Assembly (NCBI RefSeq): GCF_921293095.1 | Contig: NC_060246.1 | Coordinates: forward strand, 133,238,198-133,302,197 | Direction of reading: 5' to 3' | Length of the DNA stretch: 64,000 nt | Source of the DNA: Ischnura elegans | Lineage: Eukaryota; Arthropoda; Insecta; Odonata; Coenagrionidae | Shown here: piece after piece, positions 44,642-56,752 of the stretch | Layout: every line of letters begins with the position of its first letter | Position numbering within the stretch: position 1 is the stretch's first letter | The notes under the pieces: generated by a model | The model's input: the letters and a program-made list of their open reading frames with translations, nothing else | Database searches by the model: none | What the model was told of the DNA's origin: nothing | Made by a program: the position numbers and the translations under genes

Positions 44642-44986
44642 TTCCCCCGCCCTTGGAACAACGTTCCAAAGCAAAAAAAAAACAAGAGTAATTATCAATT
44701 AAATTAATATCGAATAGATAAACAATCATATATTACTTCACCTTTCGAATGTGATCATATAGTCCAACTTTAACTAAACCAACCTCAACTTTGGGTAAGG
44801 AGAGGGAAAGACAAAACAAAAAGGAAAGGATTGCTTATTCTTCACTCCAAGGGGGCCCTCAAGGAGACTTAATAGGAATGGGTAGCCCTCGGAAAGGTTC
44901 ACAAATACGAAACACTAAATTATCAACTACAGAACTAAACCTAACATTACAAAAAAAAAAACAAAACGAAATCCTGACCTCAAACG

Positions 44987-46515
44987 TTAATTACCCGATA
45001 GAGGTAATGGACACAAATCTTTTACTGACCGTCTAAACACTCCCTGCTCGGTTTTAACCTCAGCAACCCTAACCAAGCCATCTGTCCCCAAGAAGCAACG
45101 GTTTATTTGGCCAAGTCTCCACCTACATGAGCTACGATTCGGTTCCTTCAATATAACTAAGTCACCCTCCTTGATATTACCACTTTTTGAGGTCCATTTT
45201 CCTCTCCGCTGCAGAGTCATTAAGTACTCATTTTGCCATCGCTTCCAGAATGTCCCTACTACTCGTTGCAGCAAACTCCATCGTCTCCCCAATCCACTAT
45301 TACCATGCTCCAGTTCTTCAGGAAGTGCGTAAATTGGCTCTTGTAGGAGAAAGTGGCCAGGAGTTAAAGCCTCAAAATCGGTAGGATCCGAACTAACTGG
45401 AGTAATAGGCCTTGAGTTTAATACACCTTCTACCTGTACTAACACCGTGTAAAATTCTTCGTACGTCAGTACTTGACCGCCGAGTGATGCTCCCAAATGC
45501 CTTTTCACCGATTTTACCCCGGCTTCCCATAGTCCTCCCATATGAGGACTGCCCGGTGGTATGAATTTCCATGTGATTCCTCTTCCACCCAGATATCGTT
45601 CGGCTCTGTCATTGAAGTCAGTTGATGACGTTACTTTCCTCCAAGTCGCCATCCTTCTCTGTGCCCCTACAAAATTTGTACCATTGTCACTATGGATTTC
45701 TGTCACAGCGCCTCTACGAGCGATAAACCGCTTTAGCGCGGCTAAGAAGCAGTCTGTGCTTAAATCCGAAACAAGCTCTAAATGTATTGCCTTTGTTGCA
45801 AAACAAACGAACAAGCAAATATACCCATTTAATATCTTAGCATTTCGGATTTTAGCCATTTTTAGAGCAAATGGCCCGCCATAGTCAACACCCGATATGC
45901 TGAAAGCATTCATTTTTTTCAATCCAGAGGGCGGTAGATTGCCCATAAACTGCTCTTTCGGTTTGGGGTTTGCACGAAAATATTTAATGCAGTGCAATAT
46001 TCTTCGACAAACAACGTCTCTAGCATTAATGATCCAAAATTTCGACTGGATAAGGCAGTGCAAATGAAGTGACCCAGGGTGTAGGTAGGTCTCATGATAA
46101 TAATCGATAATCAAAGCCGTTAAATGATGAGAACTTGGAAGCAACATTGGATGCTTCTGGCTGTATGCTATTTTGGCATGCTTCAATCTGCCTCCAACCC
46201 TTAAGACACCTTCCTCATCGATGAATGGGTTCAATTTTCTTAAGCGACTAGGCACTTCTTCTTTCCGCAATAAATCTAATTCCTTTTGAAACTCAATTCG
46301 CTGCACTAAGATTACCAACCGTACCTCAGCCTGGTCCAACTCTCCAGTAGTGAGATAACCAATATGTTTCTCGTTAGGGTGCTTACAATTATGAATGAAT
46401 CGCAGCAAATATGCTGCTATCCTCTTCAGTCGTGAAAATGAGGAAAACATCAACGTCATCGTCAAAACCCCAATGTCAATCGATCCCATTTTCAACGAGA
46501 CGCGGTTTAATTATT
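44987..46515 (-). CDS. BEL/Pao retrotransposon integrase (3' part of pol)
   Basis: The frame is open for 502 codons on the minus strand and has no ATG at its edge; it starts after a stop at about 46515. It begins with the tail of the RNase H/linker region (FSRLKRIAAYLLRF). A zinc-binding integrase N domain follows (H134, H139, C169), where the usual second Cys of CxxC is Tyr172. The DDE core has D204 (SGVDYGGPF), D270 (HSDNGTNF) and E324 (GGLWEAGVKS). The C-terminal BEL domain follows (GDLVILKEP, WRLGQI). In intact elements it inserts the cDNA. Gag, protease, RT and the 5' LTR are absent, so this copy cannot move itself. The intact 500-codon frame suggests it is fairly young. Confidence 0.93.
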
Positions 46516-46582
46516 GCGATTTTCATGGAACGCTTGGTTTGTAAACGTGTGTTGGCGGGACTACTAATTATAAAATAAATAA

Positions 46583-46792
46583 ATGAATGACATTTGTATG
46601 TTATGTAAAAATGGTTTCATTAATATTTTCGCTGATGATGCTATGTTATATGTAGATGGAAAAGAGTATCCTATCATATGTGACCAAATAAATAATGAAG
46701 TCGAGACTCTCTCCAAGTGGTTCTCGAAAAACAAACTAAAACTGAACGTAAAAAAATCCACAGCGACCCTAGTCACAAATTCTAGTAGGTAG
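46583..46792 (+). pseudogene. Non-LTR retrotransposon RT palm scrap
   Basis: INIFADDAMLYVDG contains the FADD catalytic box of reverse transcriptase, followed by LSKWFSKNKLKLNVKKS, the typical helix after it. Seventy codons remain. It lies about 70 bp from the truncated end of the oppositely oriented BEL/Pao pol fragment. Confidence 0.75.
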
Positions 46793-49391
46793 CAGAGGGA
46801 CCTCTCAAGTCCCTAATACAATGAATAAGTGGTGTCAATTATTATGGATGTAAAAAAATAGATCTGTTATTTTGTTTGGGAAAACTATCTAATCGCTTGA
46901 AAAGAAATGGAGAAAGAATAGAAAAGTACCCTTTATAGAGTATGTAAAATTATATTCATGATTCAGGTCGATAGGAAAGTGATGCACGATATTTTATGTG
47001 ATAAATCATGTGATATAATTATTTTGGTACTTTTATTCCAATATTTGATGAATCAGTTCTTAAAAACTGTGAATAAAGTACTACTGCTAAAAAATGGGAA
47101 TACATTGGCGCATGACCGGAATCAACTCCCTGCTATCTCACTAAGTGAGGCGCGGGATTTACTTCCCACGATCTATCTGGATTCCACCGAGTCGAAGAAT
47201 CGGCCAATTTTCCACTCCATCTGAAGCGGTGAAGCGGACACCCACGCACACACCAAAAACAAAACGCCTCGACGAACTCACTTCACGGATGCCTGGACGC
47301 TCCCCGACCCAGAAAAATAAAAAAAAGAATGAACTTTCCCTCTTTTTTCGCCCTAATACTCGCCGGCCGCTTAATTATCACTCCAGCCATCGACGAGGAG
47401 GAGGGGTGTGGGACATTTACGGAAAGGTCAAGACCGCCTCGTAAGGGGAAAGGCCGCTGACACGATGCTAAGAAAAGAGATAGTGGAAAGGAGGAGGAAG
47501 TCCAACGAAATCGAATTTTCAATGGGCAAATTTTTCTTTCCATCGCAAAGCTGGAAAAAAAAGTGTTTTCATCGCATCGCCGGTGAAAATCGCCAAAAAA
47601 TGATGAACTAAGTTAGGAAGTAATTAAAAGCCAGCTATGTTTATTCTCGTGGAAAATTAACGACGGAAGATTGGCTGTCTTTTGAACACATTCATAAAAA
47701 TTAAAAACTTCTCCCTCATCGTAATCGAAAAAAAATTTCATTCGGAAGTTGTAGGACTTTACAAAGATTACCTACCGTGTTCTTTCAAGCTTTAAAAATG
47801 CTTGCCTACCTAATTAAATAAATACAATGCATCAATTTTTAAAGTAAAATTACTAATGTTTCATGAGGAATTTTTCGTTTATTTCGCAATATAATTTATT
47901 TTTGGGATGGATCAACTCAGGTGGTAAATGAGTGGAAAACGAAATCTTCCAACATTTTCTGCCAATTTCTTTTTTAATTGCTTCCATCATACATATTCCA
48001 AGATTTTCCCAGCATAAATTAACCACAAAATAATTGTAAGCATATTTTTCTAATCCTGTGACATTTCTCTAATAAATTTAACTCATAACTTGGGACACAA
48101 AATAGGATATCTTTGAAGTGGCAAATTCCGACCCCGATTGACACCTATTAGCCTAACCAAAATATATTTTCTATGAAGATCCATTTTTTACGCACCTATT
48201 GGTGGTAGTTACCAATTACGAGACAGTGGCAATGGAAAAACAGACCTAATTTCGGAAATATTGACAAATATAATCAACACGCATTTATCGTTAAGAGTTG
48301 TGGAGCCTCAAAAAGGCCAATAAGAAAGTTTCATTATCCTCTTAGAATATTCCACATCATATGACATAAGTTCATGTATGTTATTCGTGTTATTTTACTT
48401 AAAGATTTTATTAATCACCCCTGCCCGTACCCATTCCCACGCTGGCTTGACATTTTCAATTCTATAAGGAGGCCTAATAACGTTCATTCTATCCATAATC
48501 CGAGAGATTTCTCTTCTCATTCCCCTATTAACCACCATATTTATAGAAGAACTGTGAAAATATGTAGATGAAATACTTCAGCAAAACTTTCAAAAATATT
48601 GGAAGTATTTACAAACTGTTTCATAGGGAACTTCCATGCACTCTCGGAAAGACAGCTGATAACAATTCTTATTTTCCTCAGGTCACTAGCAACAAAACGT
48701 TCAGAAATATATGAAGTGTAGAGAATAAAGAAAGAAAGATGAACGATAGAAAGCTGGAGGGCTCTCGTAAATTCGAAAGAGTAATTTCATGCTAAAATAT
48801 TGCGAGTGACAGGAAAACGAAACACCCCGAATACAAGATACGGCCGCTGATCACTCGATCTTAATTATTGTGATGATCTTTTTCATCGAATTATTACGAA
48901 ATCGTGGCGAAAAAAACAACATAATTCCGACAAAAACGCAATTTTCTGGCGCATAAGCCACCTATGTTCACTTTCTGAACAGGTTTACGCACGGGAGAAG
49001 AAGAAGGGAAATAAGGAAACAAGGGAGGTTAGGGAAGGAAGCTTGGGGCGGACAGAAGAAGAGCCCAGGGGGATTCGGAAACTCGGCGGGGGGTCCGAAG
49101 GATCAGGGGGTGAAGAAGCGCTTTAAGTAACGAGCTCTCGTGGGGTCTTACGGTATTGGATGTGACAAACGCAACCCGGAAGTTTCCGAGAGGAAGGACC
49201 CACAAAATAGGGCGAGGAGGGATTGGAAGGCCCCTTGAGCTGACCACTTCCAGCTCTCTCCCTCCTCCCATTCCTTGACCACCAGGGACGAGGAGGAGCG
49301 TCTTTGGTCCAGCACACCCCGCCCCATCAAGTTTCTCCTTCCTTCCTTCCTGCGGACATTTCCTTACAAGGTTTTTTTTCCTCTCTTCCTA
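46793..49391. other. AT-rich DNA with two CpG-rich patches
   Basis: CpG-rich sequence occurs at about 47140-47470 and 49020-49340; frames there are compositional. The rest is AT-rich with nothing recognised. Confidence 0.5.
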
Positions 49392-49505
49392 CTTCGAGTC
49401 TCCAGCGTAATAGGTACCTTCGGATCTGATGTGAGTTTCGTCGCAAGGATACTTTATTTTTTTCTGAAATTATATCGGTGTTTATGCCTATTTCCCGGTT
49501 GCCAA
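49392..49505. repeat. Diverged direct repeat, copy 1
   Basis: It aligns with 49807-49925: GAGTCTCC.G.G.AAT, then GGATCTGA.G.GAGTT, GCAAGG.TA, ATTTTTTTC.GAAAT, TATC and ATTTC. Confidence 0.7.
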
Positions 49506-49806
49506 TATGAGCGGTCAAGAAGATTACCTACTTCACGCCCATACACAATCTCTTTATTAATGACCAAGGTACATTTCTGTGGTAGGGCCGGTACGGCGTA
49601 CCCCCTAAAATCCAAACTCGTTGTAAGCGTACCGGTCAAATAACCTTCGCGGCCGGATGTATAATACATGTTCAGCTGTTGGAATTTTCGATGAGTACCG
49701 CCTAAATTTATTTCTAACTTTTCTGCCAACACTGCCAAGGTATGTTACTTTATTTGAGTTACCTAATAGACAAGGAATTCTTTTCTGCTGAAACTTAGTC
49801 TACTGC

Positions 49807-49925
49807 TGTTTTGAGTCTCCGGTGCAATGCCTCTGGATCTGAAGCGAGTTGTTTTTAGCAAGGGTAGCATTCATTTTTTTCGGAAATGGTATCAATGCTA
49901 GTACTCATTTCTTCTACTACCAAGG
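49807..49925. repeat. Diverged direct repeat, copy 2
   Basis: Partner of 49392-49505, about 415 bp downstream. Confidence 0.7.
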
Positions 49926-51944
49926 CAGGTGGTTCAGAGTGATGCCTACTTTATAAAGGCCTAGTATTTTTTCGCCCCTGAACTTAAGTAGTTACCATAG
50001 TAGGTAGTTTTACCATACCTAATTTGAATATGATTCACTCAACTTCTTACCGTGTATTAATGACCATGGTATTCAGTTCTTTTTTATCGTTTGTGTTACT
50101 TGATTTTATAAAAACCTGTCGGCAAATTCATCATGATTCTTATTACATGAAATGTTTTATAAAAAAGCATGGTTTATAAAAATACTAAGCAAATTCCGCA
50201 AAGTTAGATGAAATACTACCGATTTCTTTTGATTACTCAGGTTATGATGAGCAACCTGATATGATGGAGGTAATGAAGAATTTCGGAAGTGAAGGCAGGA
50301 ATTTTCTGTTCGAGGAAAAAGTTGTTTAACGGCTCATCCAATCATAGTTCGAGAGCTATGCGGCGACTCGTCTCTCACCGACATTTGCATCAATAAAATC
50401 GATGATACGCCATTTCGGACATAAAGTTACGTCTCTCAATGGAGAAAACTGATGTTATACAACGCTGACCCACGAAGCAGCACTGAAAACTGGTAAGGCA
50501 AGATGCAAGAGGTTGAGATCGTCGATTGAACGTCACCACCACACTTCGATGAATTTAATGTCACGCATCACCTTGCGAAAATTTAAATCACGAGGTATAC
50601 GCACTCACTGGATACAGGACTGGATTAGTTGGAAAAATGGGCATAGTTTCCAGTTCAGCGGCCGAGTGTTCATCCGATGATTCATCACTATAATTTTGTT
50701 TTTGTCTTGGGAGGAAAATTTACACTAATTTCAGCCTCTTATACTTTAACAGTATATTATGCGAGTCAACTACAACTATGTCTCGATACTCATCTACACG
50801 ACACAATGTGCTAAAAATGCCATACAGTTATGGTTCCCCAATATTAAATGCCATGGAATTCATTTCTCAATCAAGATAAACATTGCCAAAGTGCAAAAGA
50901 ATTTTTTCATGAGGCATTTCAATTACATAATATATTATTTTCAAAAATGAAGACGAGAATTCGAGGTTTTCCCTCGGTGACCGCTGAAGTGGACTAATTT
51001 CGTCCTCATCGCTCGTGTTTCAGCTGGCATCTTGAGGACCTTAAGAACATATTTCTACTCTAACAGACATGAAATAAAATAAAAATTTAATGAAGTATAT
51101 GTTCAAACGTGACTTTTTCTATTGTAACATACAACATAGCTCATTTAATAAACGTTATTTATTTTAATTTTAAATGCATCATGTTCCCATTAACTGTTCA
51201 GGCATATATGTAAAGTAATGAGCTCACAAGGGTAGATATCAATCAAAATCAAAGAATGCCTATCATAGTCAACCAACAATTATGACGAAAACAGTGAATT
51301 ATGATAGTTGATTTATGTTTCAACGAGCCGTATTAACAAATATTCATCCTCTGTTTTCCTGGTAGTTAAAACTTTCTTGGGCTATGTGGCCGCGTCGATT
51401 TTTGGGCTCAACCTATCCCGACCAATGCTGGTCGCTTCATAAAGGGAATCCGATGAGGAGTGAAAAGTTGTCGCCAAAATAAAAAAGTTTTAAACAGATA
51501 CTCGCCAGAGGAGTCATAGAAATAAAAAGGAGGAGGAAAACAATTTAAACAGGGACACAGGACTCAAAATAAGTCGTGCTTTTCGATTCGTTGTCATGAA
51601 AAAAAGCACCCACCTCAACAATCGACTCCTCCCACCTCCTGCTCCCATTCCCCTTACCACTGACCTATAAATATGAATAAAATTTTCTTCCTCACCAGAT
51701 TCCCTCGATAAAGCGGACACCTTCGGTCCGAAAACATTAGAGTAACCCAAATATTGCCGCGGCGACATAGCCAAAAATATTTTTAATTACCATGACGAGC
51801 ACCCGCGAAAATTTTAACGAAGGATTACGAATTTTCCTAGTTAAGTGAGTCTAAATATTTTTGAACCACGAACTATATTCAAAACTTGTACGAACTGTAA
51901 ATACTTGTATACGTACATTCTGGCAAGAACGAGCGTCTACATTT
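49926..51944. other. AT-rich DNA, nothing recognised
   Basis: No gene, RNA or repeat end is seen. The minus-strand 86-codon frame at 51514-51774 is unrecognised. Confidence 0.5.
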
Positions 51945-52320
51945 AGGTACGGGTAAAGGCCTCGCGGTGGACCTGTGACCCCTGTAACCATCAATGGCTA
52001 CAGAGGTGGAAGCCATGGCATGAAACAGAAGGTGGGAAAAAACGCTGCCGGCGTAGGCATCTCTCAGCCCCAGCGATGCGACTGCACGCCAACGGGAGGG
52101 ATAGTATCGGGGGCCGAATCCTTAGCCGAACCAAACCGAAAACCCTGCCACACCCCCTCCCTCCACGAACCCTAGGCACGGTCACACGGGGTCGCCCTCT
52201 CGAGAGGGCTGTCGGAACCCCGAAACCCTGACAGTCGATATTTGTCACCGGACTGGTTGTGCTGCTCCGAGGGAGAGGAGAAGGGGAGGGGGGGGGGGAA
52301 GATGCACGCCCCCTTTCATT
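51945..52320. other. GC-rich segment of unknown nature
   Basis: An abrupt GC-rich block (CCTCGCGGTGGACCTGTGA...) with an inverted pair GTCGCCCTCTCGAGAGGGC near 52190 and a G-rich run at 52282-52297. It could be the 5' part of a retrotransposon or a CpG island; I cannot decide. Confidence 0.35.
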
Positions 52321-52812
52321 CTTGAAGACGGAGTCGCTCTCTATTTTATTTTTCCTTTTGTGGAGTGAGGATGTGTGTCAGCTACACATACATACGCCCG
52401 TCTCCCGCCAAGAGATGAGGGTGAAGACCGAACGGCGAAGGAAGGATACTTCTCTCGAATAAAGGGGAGGGAAGAAGGCGTTGAAACCTTTGAAGTGTTG
52501 AAGAAGGCTTCTGGATGGGGGATATGACTTGGAGGATTATTGCCCACGTGAGAACTCATAAGTGTCTAAGTCAACAAAACCTTGGCCCGCCTGTATCAAT
52601 GGGGAAATGAGTAATCTTGAGTTCTATTTCGGAAGGACGAGGAATCGCCGAATACCGATTTAATCCTTCGATTATCAACTTATTCTAAGTAATAAGGCGC
52701 AAGTTAATATCTTTAGCGAACATGAATAACTTCCCCTGAATGGCTTGGAAAAACTATCATCTTTTAGCAACTTTAAATGAATTTTTATAAACACTACATT
52801 AACATTGATTTT

Positions 52813-52855
52813 GTACCTGATGATGCCAAAGATGATTCGCTGAAACGCGTCGTAC
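52813..52855 (+). ncRNA. Hammerhead-ribozyme-like motif
   Basis: Order: GUAC, core CUGAUGA (exact consensus, 52817-52823), an imperfect hairpin (UGCC...UCGCU), GAAAC, a two-base loop, GUC, GUAC. The two GUAC blocks are complementary and form helix I, extended by U-G and U-A. Helix III is A-U plus C-G closed by two bases. A following AATAAATAC stretch resembles retroelement 3' ends. Helix II is weak (two adjacent mismatched positions), so the copy may be decayed. Confidence 0.5.
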
Positions 52856-54159
52856 GATAATAAATACTGTGGACATACACAAAGTTTTTCATTTTCATTT
52901 ATCACTACATTAACGTCACATGGGAAATTTTCCTCATGAAATTCATGTAAATACCACCGCCGTTCACGCGGCAGGCTTGAAATATTACACTTTAAAAATT
53001 GATTCACGAAGCAGTAAGTAATTGCCAAAGAATCTCTTCTTCACATTGGAGCACTATCGGTGGAACCATTGGAGGCCAGGAACAAAAAAAAGAGGATATT
53101 TTCACAACAGAAACATGCAAGAAAATCCTCCATAGTATCTAATAATAAAGATATCTTTCGGTTATTTTCAAAATGTTCTTACTAATGTGCCCTTTCCATC
53201 TATCCCTAGTGATTTACCCTCAAATTTATCGCCCAAATAGTTGAACTGCTCCACTTAGTCAAATTCGTCTAGTAGGGGGAAAAAATTAGGACGTATTTCG
53301 GAATACGGATATTTTAAGTCTCTGAAATAACATCTTCATCCTCCAACTTCACACGACACAAATGTCTGCTTGAATATGCAATTTTAAAAGAGAAATTTCT
53401 GGTGTGCGTATCACAGATATCACAGTTAGCTGAACTGCGCGATGCGACTTCGTAAATTGATTCCTCAGTAAATAATTCCTCAAACCTTTAGCGTCGACCA
53501 TTACTCGTTTTGCGTCCCCATACAAGCCCGAGAATATGATGTAAATGCATGATTTCATTGGTCGTCAATAAGAATACACACACGCAGTGTACGCAATTTA
53601 GAAGAAATTTTTTAATAATTTCAGAAGAAGGCGATTAATAAGAGGTGAATTGGGTGACATTCGTATTGAGGAAATATTGAATCAATACATTAAAATTATG
53701 GTTTAAATGTTTCTTTTTTTCCTCGCTTTCAACAATTTTTGGGGGCCAAATACTTTATTTCCCTTACGGGCTAAAACTGGCATCATAAGACTCTGGATTG
53801 GTTGGCATGACGTCATTGCCGCAAAAATCATTAATTTTGAATGATGATATCGAGATAATCTGCGGTCGAGTCGCCAATATCTCATCTCAGCTTCGGATAT
53901 TTCGAGCCTTCGCCGAATAACGCCCCGGGCGACTTCCTCAGCAGAAATTGAGTGGGCGACAGAGCGATCCGGGCTAATTGATTATTTCCACCCACGAAAT
54001 TGAGAGCATCCAGCATCTACGAAAATAGGATATTAGTTAGCGATTATTTCAGTCATCGTTTACAGTACTCACAAATGGTCTCCCACTCTAATTCTTAAAT
54101 AGTCTTACATAAACATTATAAGACAAAGTTTATGCTGATTTATAAAGCATAGCGAGCTA
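52856..54159. other. AT-rich DNA, nothing recognised
   Basis: Short unrecognised frames only. 52321-52812 upstream is likewise without support. Confidence 0.5.
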
Positions 54160-54710
54160 GGAATGTGAGACTCAAGGCAAAAGTAGGTGGGGACAAGCTT
54201 GAGCAGGTAGAGCAATTCAGATATTTAGGCAGCACATTATAGGAAAACGGATACAGTAGTAAGGAGATCAGGAAGCGAATGGCATTAGCAAAGGAGACAT
54301 TCATGCATTAGCAAAGGAGCTTCTGAGAGGATCGTTACGTAAGAGTTTAAATAAGAGGTTAGTGAAGAGTTTGATCTAGAGTGTAGCTCTCTACGATGCG
54401 GAAACGTGGACACTAAGGATGGAGGAGGAAAGAGGATTGGAGGCAATCGAGATGTGGGTATGGAGAAGGTGAAATGGACAGAGGGGAGGAGAAACGACGA
54501 AGTGCTGGACATGGTGGGTGAGGAGAGGCAACTTTTAGATGAGATACGGAGGAGACGGAAGGTTTGAATTGAGCGAGTACTTAGCGGGGAGGGGATGTTG
54601 AAAACGGTGTTAGAGGGTAGAATGTTAGGTGAACGAGGGAAGGGAAGGAAGATAATAGGATTTTTAGATAGAATGAAAGGTGGTGGACCTTATTATTAGT
54701 CTATGAAAAT
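54160..54710 (+). pseudogene. Non-LTR retrotransposon C-terminal region, frameshifted
   Basis: Across several frames it encodes QVEQFRYLGSTL, SSKEIRKRMALAKETF, KELLRGSLRKSLNKRLVKS, ALYDAETWTLRMEEER, LEAIEMWVWRR, then VLEGRMLGERGKGRKI.GFLDRMK. This order is the standard C-terminal segment of insect craft/CR1-like non-LTR elements. Stops (after GSTL and KSLI) and a short duplication of GCATTAGCAAAGGAG near 54280-54320 break the frame. The catalytic part is missing, so it is a 5'-truncated relic. Confidence 0.8.
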
Positions 54711-54869
54711 AGGGGAGACTACCAGAATACTTTTTAAATCTCCATGGAAACCTATCTTAATCGGTGGAATACTTTGATAATAATAATAATCTTGACATTA
54801 TCGAAGAGAACGCTAAAAATCCCTAACATATTTACCATTCAAAATTCGCGCCACCATAATGACACAGGG

Positions 54870-55095
54870 AGCGTGGTAGCCTAGTGGGTAGAGCCATATA
54901 CTTAGCTACTCTATGGTAGAGCGCAAGGCCACTTATAGAAGGGTTCCGGGTTCAAATACCAAGTGAAGCGTTCAGGCACTGTAAAACAAAATCCGAGGAA
55001 AAAAAGTGCGAGGTGGCACAGAAGGTCTACCACGAATGTGTGATACTCACTTTCCTGTGGCTAACTCTAGGGTGAGCTCTACCCTCGCTTATCTA
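54870..55095 (+). mobile_element. tRNA-derived SINE
   Basis: A tRNA-like head starts GGGAGCGTGGTAGCCTAGTG (A-box type sequence) and has a B box GGTTCAAATACC at 54949-54960. The body GTGCGAGGTGGCACAGAAGG...CTAACTCTAGGGTGAGCTC follows. The head does not fold into a clean cloverleaf, and the spacing between boxes is larger than in a tRNA, so it is a SINE and not a tRNA gene. The 3' limit is approximate. Confidence 0.65.
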
Positions 55096-56159
55096 AACCA
55101 ACTTTATATTCTTTCATTGATTGTGAGTGTGCGACTCATATTAACTCAATTGGCCGCCATTATTAGGATGAGGTCAAAGAGCGCGGTGATTTTCCTCGGT
55201 GTTTTCTCATCCCTAATCGTTGGTAGCACTTCCACCTACTTAATTAAAAACATGTACAAGTCTACATTCACTTTAAATATGATTCCTATGATCTACAGCC
55301 ACACATCGATAAAATTCGAGGATCAACCGTGAGTGAGATTTTACGAAATCAGATGCAAAGTGGTAAGTGCGAATTTTTTTTGCAGCTGTTTCTTCTCCTC
55401 TTTGTGGACAAACGACTTTCATAAATGCTAACGAAAATATATAGTATACACGATTAAATCCATTTTATTGGCATTCACATCCAATCCATCAATAAAACTG
55501 GATTGAGAGAAAAAAATTGCTTTGGATGGAGATTTAGTTGTACAATTATGTTTACAACCTAAAATAACCAACACAAATATTTCTCCTAATCTAATCTAAA
55601 GCTATCAGAAACCAAATTTGATGTACCTACCCGGTTTTAGAGTTATACCCTTGATTGTGTATTTACAACAGAGCTAATATTTACGCCATTACAGAAATAC
55701 GATTGAAAATCATCAAATCGGCAAAAGTTGCATTAGATAACAGGCCAATAGACATGTAACCAACCACAATATTTTCGGGAAAGTGCTATTAATTTCGTTA
55801 TAATAATATTGATTGTGAATTCTATTTTGTTTATGATTCATATGACTCCAATCCCAATGAGATATGAGATAATGTTTCCACGGAAACAGATTTAGCGCTA
55901 GTTGCTACACACATACATTTGAAAATTACTAAAATGACACTCTCCTTTTCAGTCTGCAGTTCTCCTTCTCAAATTTAATGTTGATAAAATTTTCACACGT
56001 TAACAAATGATAACAGCCGCATCAGTCAATTAGGGATCAAGTGATCTCAGATTCCATTTCAATCATAGCCGCATAAGCCGAAAATTGCTATCGCTTACAT
56101 TTTGTATGGGTATACCGTCATATCTCACAACTTTTTTGACTTTAGTCTCTTCCAACGTT
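55096..56159. other. AT-rich DNA with one weak exon-like frame
   Basis: From ATG 55168 a frame encodes a hydrophobic start (SAVIFLGVFSSLIVG) and reaches a GTGAGT donor-like site at 55329. No homology is recognised and no downstream exon was found. The rest is AT-rich without features. Confidence 0.3.
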
Positions 56160-56640
56160 CGAGTCTGAGGGGGGTATTAAGGGTTGGGTAGGGTGGATGG
56201 CCCAGACGCCCGTGACTTATTGATGAACACAACGAAAGAGGAGAGGGGCGTGGAGGAGTGGGGAGGAAGACTTGTGTTCGGTAGCGCTCTCGGTTTCACA
56301 AGAGGACGAGCTCCACTGATCCCCATCCATCCCTTAAAATCCTCTCTCGATGCGGAGGGAGGGAGGGATGACGACATGACGAAGGTCGACGGAGAAAGAA
56401 AATCCCCTCTCTAAAATGCCGCAAACAAGTGGAATACGCTGCTGCCGGATAGGTGGCAGGCCCTCCTCGAGGAAAAAAAATAGAAACGGCCGAAGGGAAA
56501 ATTTTTGTGGGCTGGGCGGTCGCGGTCGTTCTTCACGGCCATTTTCCCACGGCTCAATGGAAAAAAATAAATATCTATATCGGTCGGTCCCTTTCAATGG
56601 GTTGGGTGGAGGCGAAACCCTTAGGTTATGACCCTAGGGT
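56160..56640. other. CpG-rich patch
   Basis: GC-rich sequence with open frames on both strands (56177-56377, 56184-56414, 56334-56597) that overlap and have no domain, as expected from composition. Confidence 0.4.
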
Positions 56641-56703
56641 TGGGTGATAATTTTTGTCGTGAAACCACTCGTCCTCCGAGGTTTTTCTTTAGTGAGGAAT
56701 ACA

Positions 56704-56752
56704 GGTTGGTAGTGCAATGAACTGGTGCGAAGGGTTTGGGTTCGAAACCATA
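56704..56752 (+). other. Possible tRNA-like B-box sequence
   Basis: GGTTCGAAACC at 56739-56749 matches a pol III B box, with a weak A-box-like GGTTGGTAGTGC 35 bp upstream. It could be a SINE head; there is no cloverleaf. Confidence 0.25.

Noticed and set aside
44368-44707. Plus-strand open frames of 84-107 codons
   Set aside because: They lie antisense in the probable LTR of the BEL/Pao element and have no recognisable content.
54873-54965. Possible tRNA gene
   Set aside because: The boxes are too far apart, no acceptor pairing is seen, and the body matches a SINE layout.
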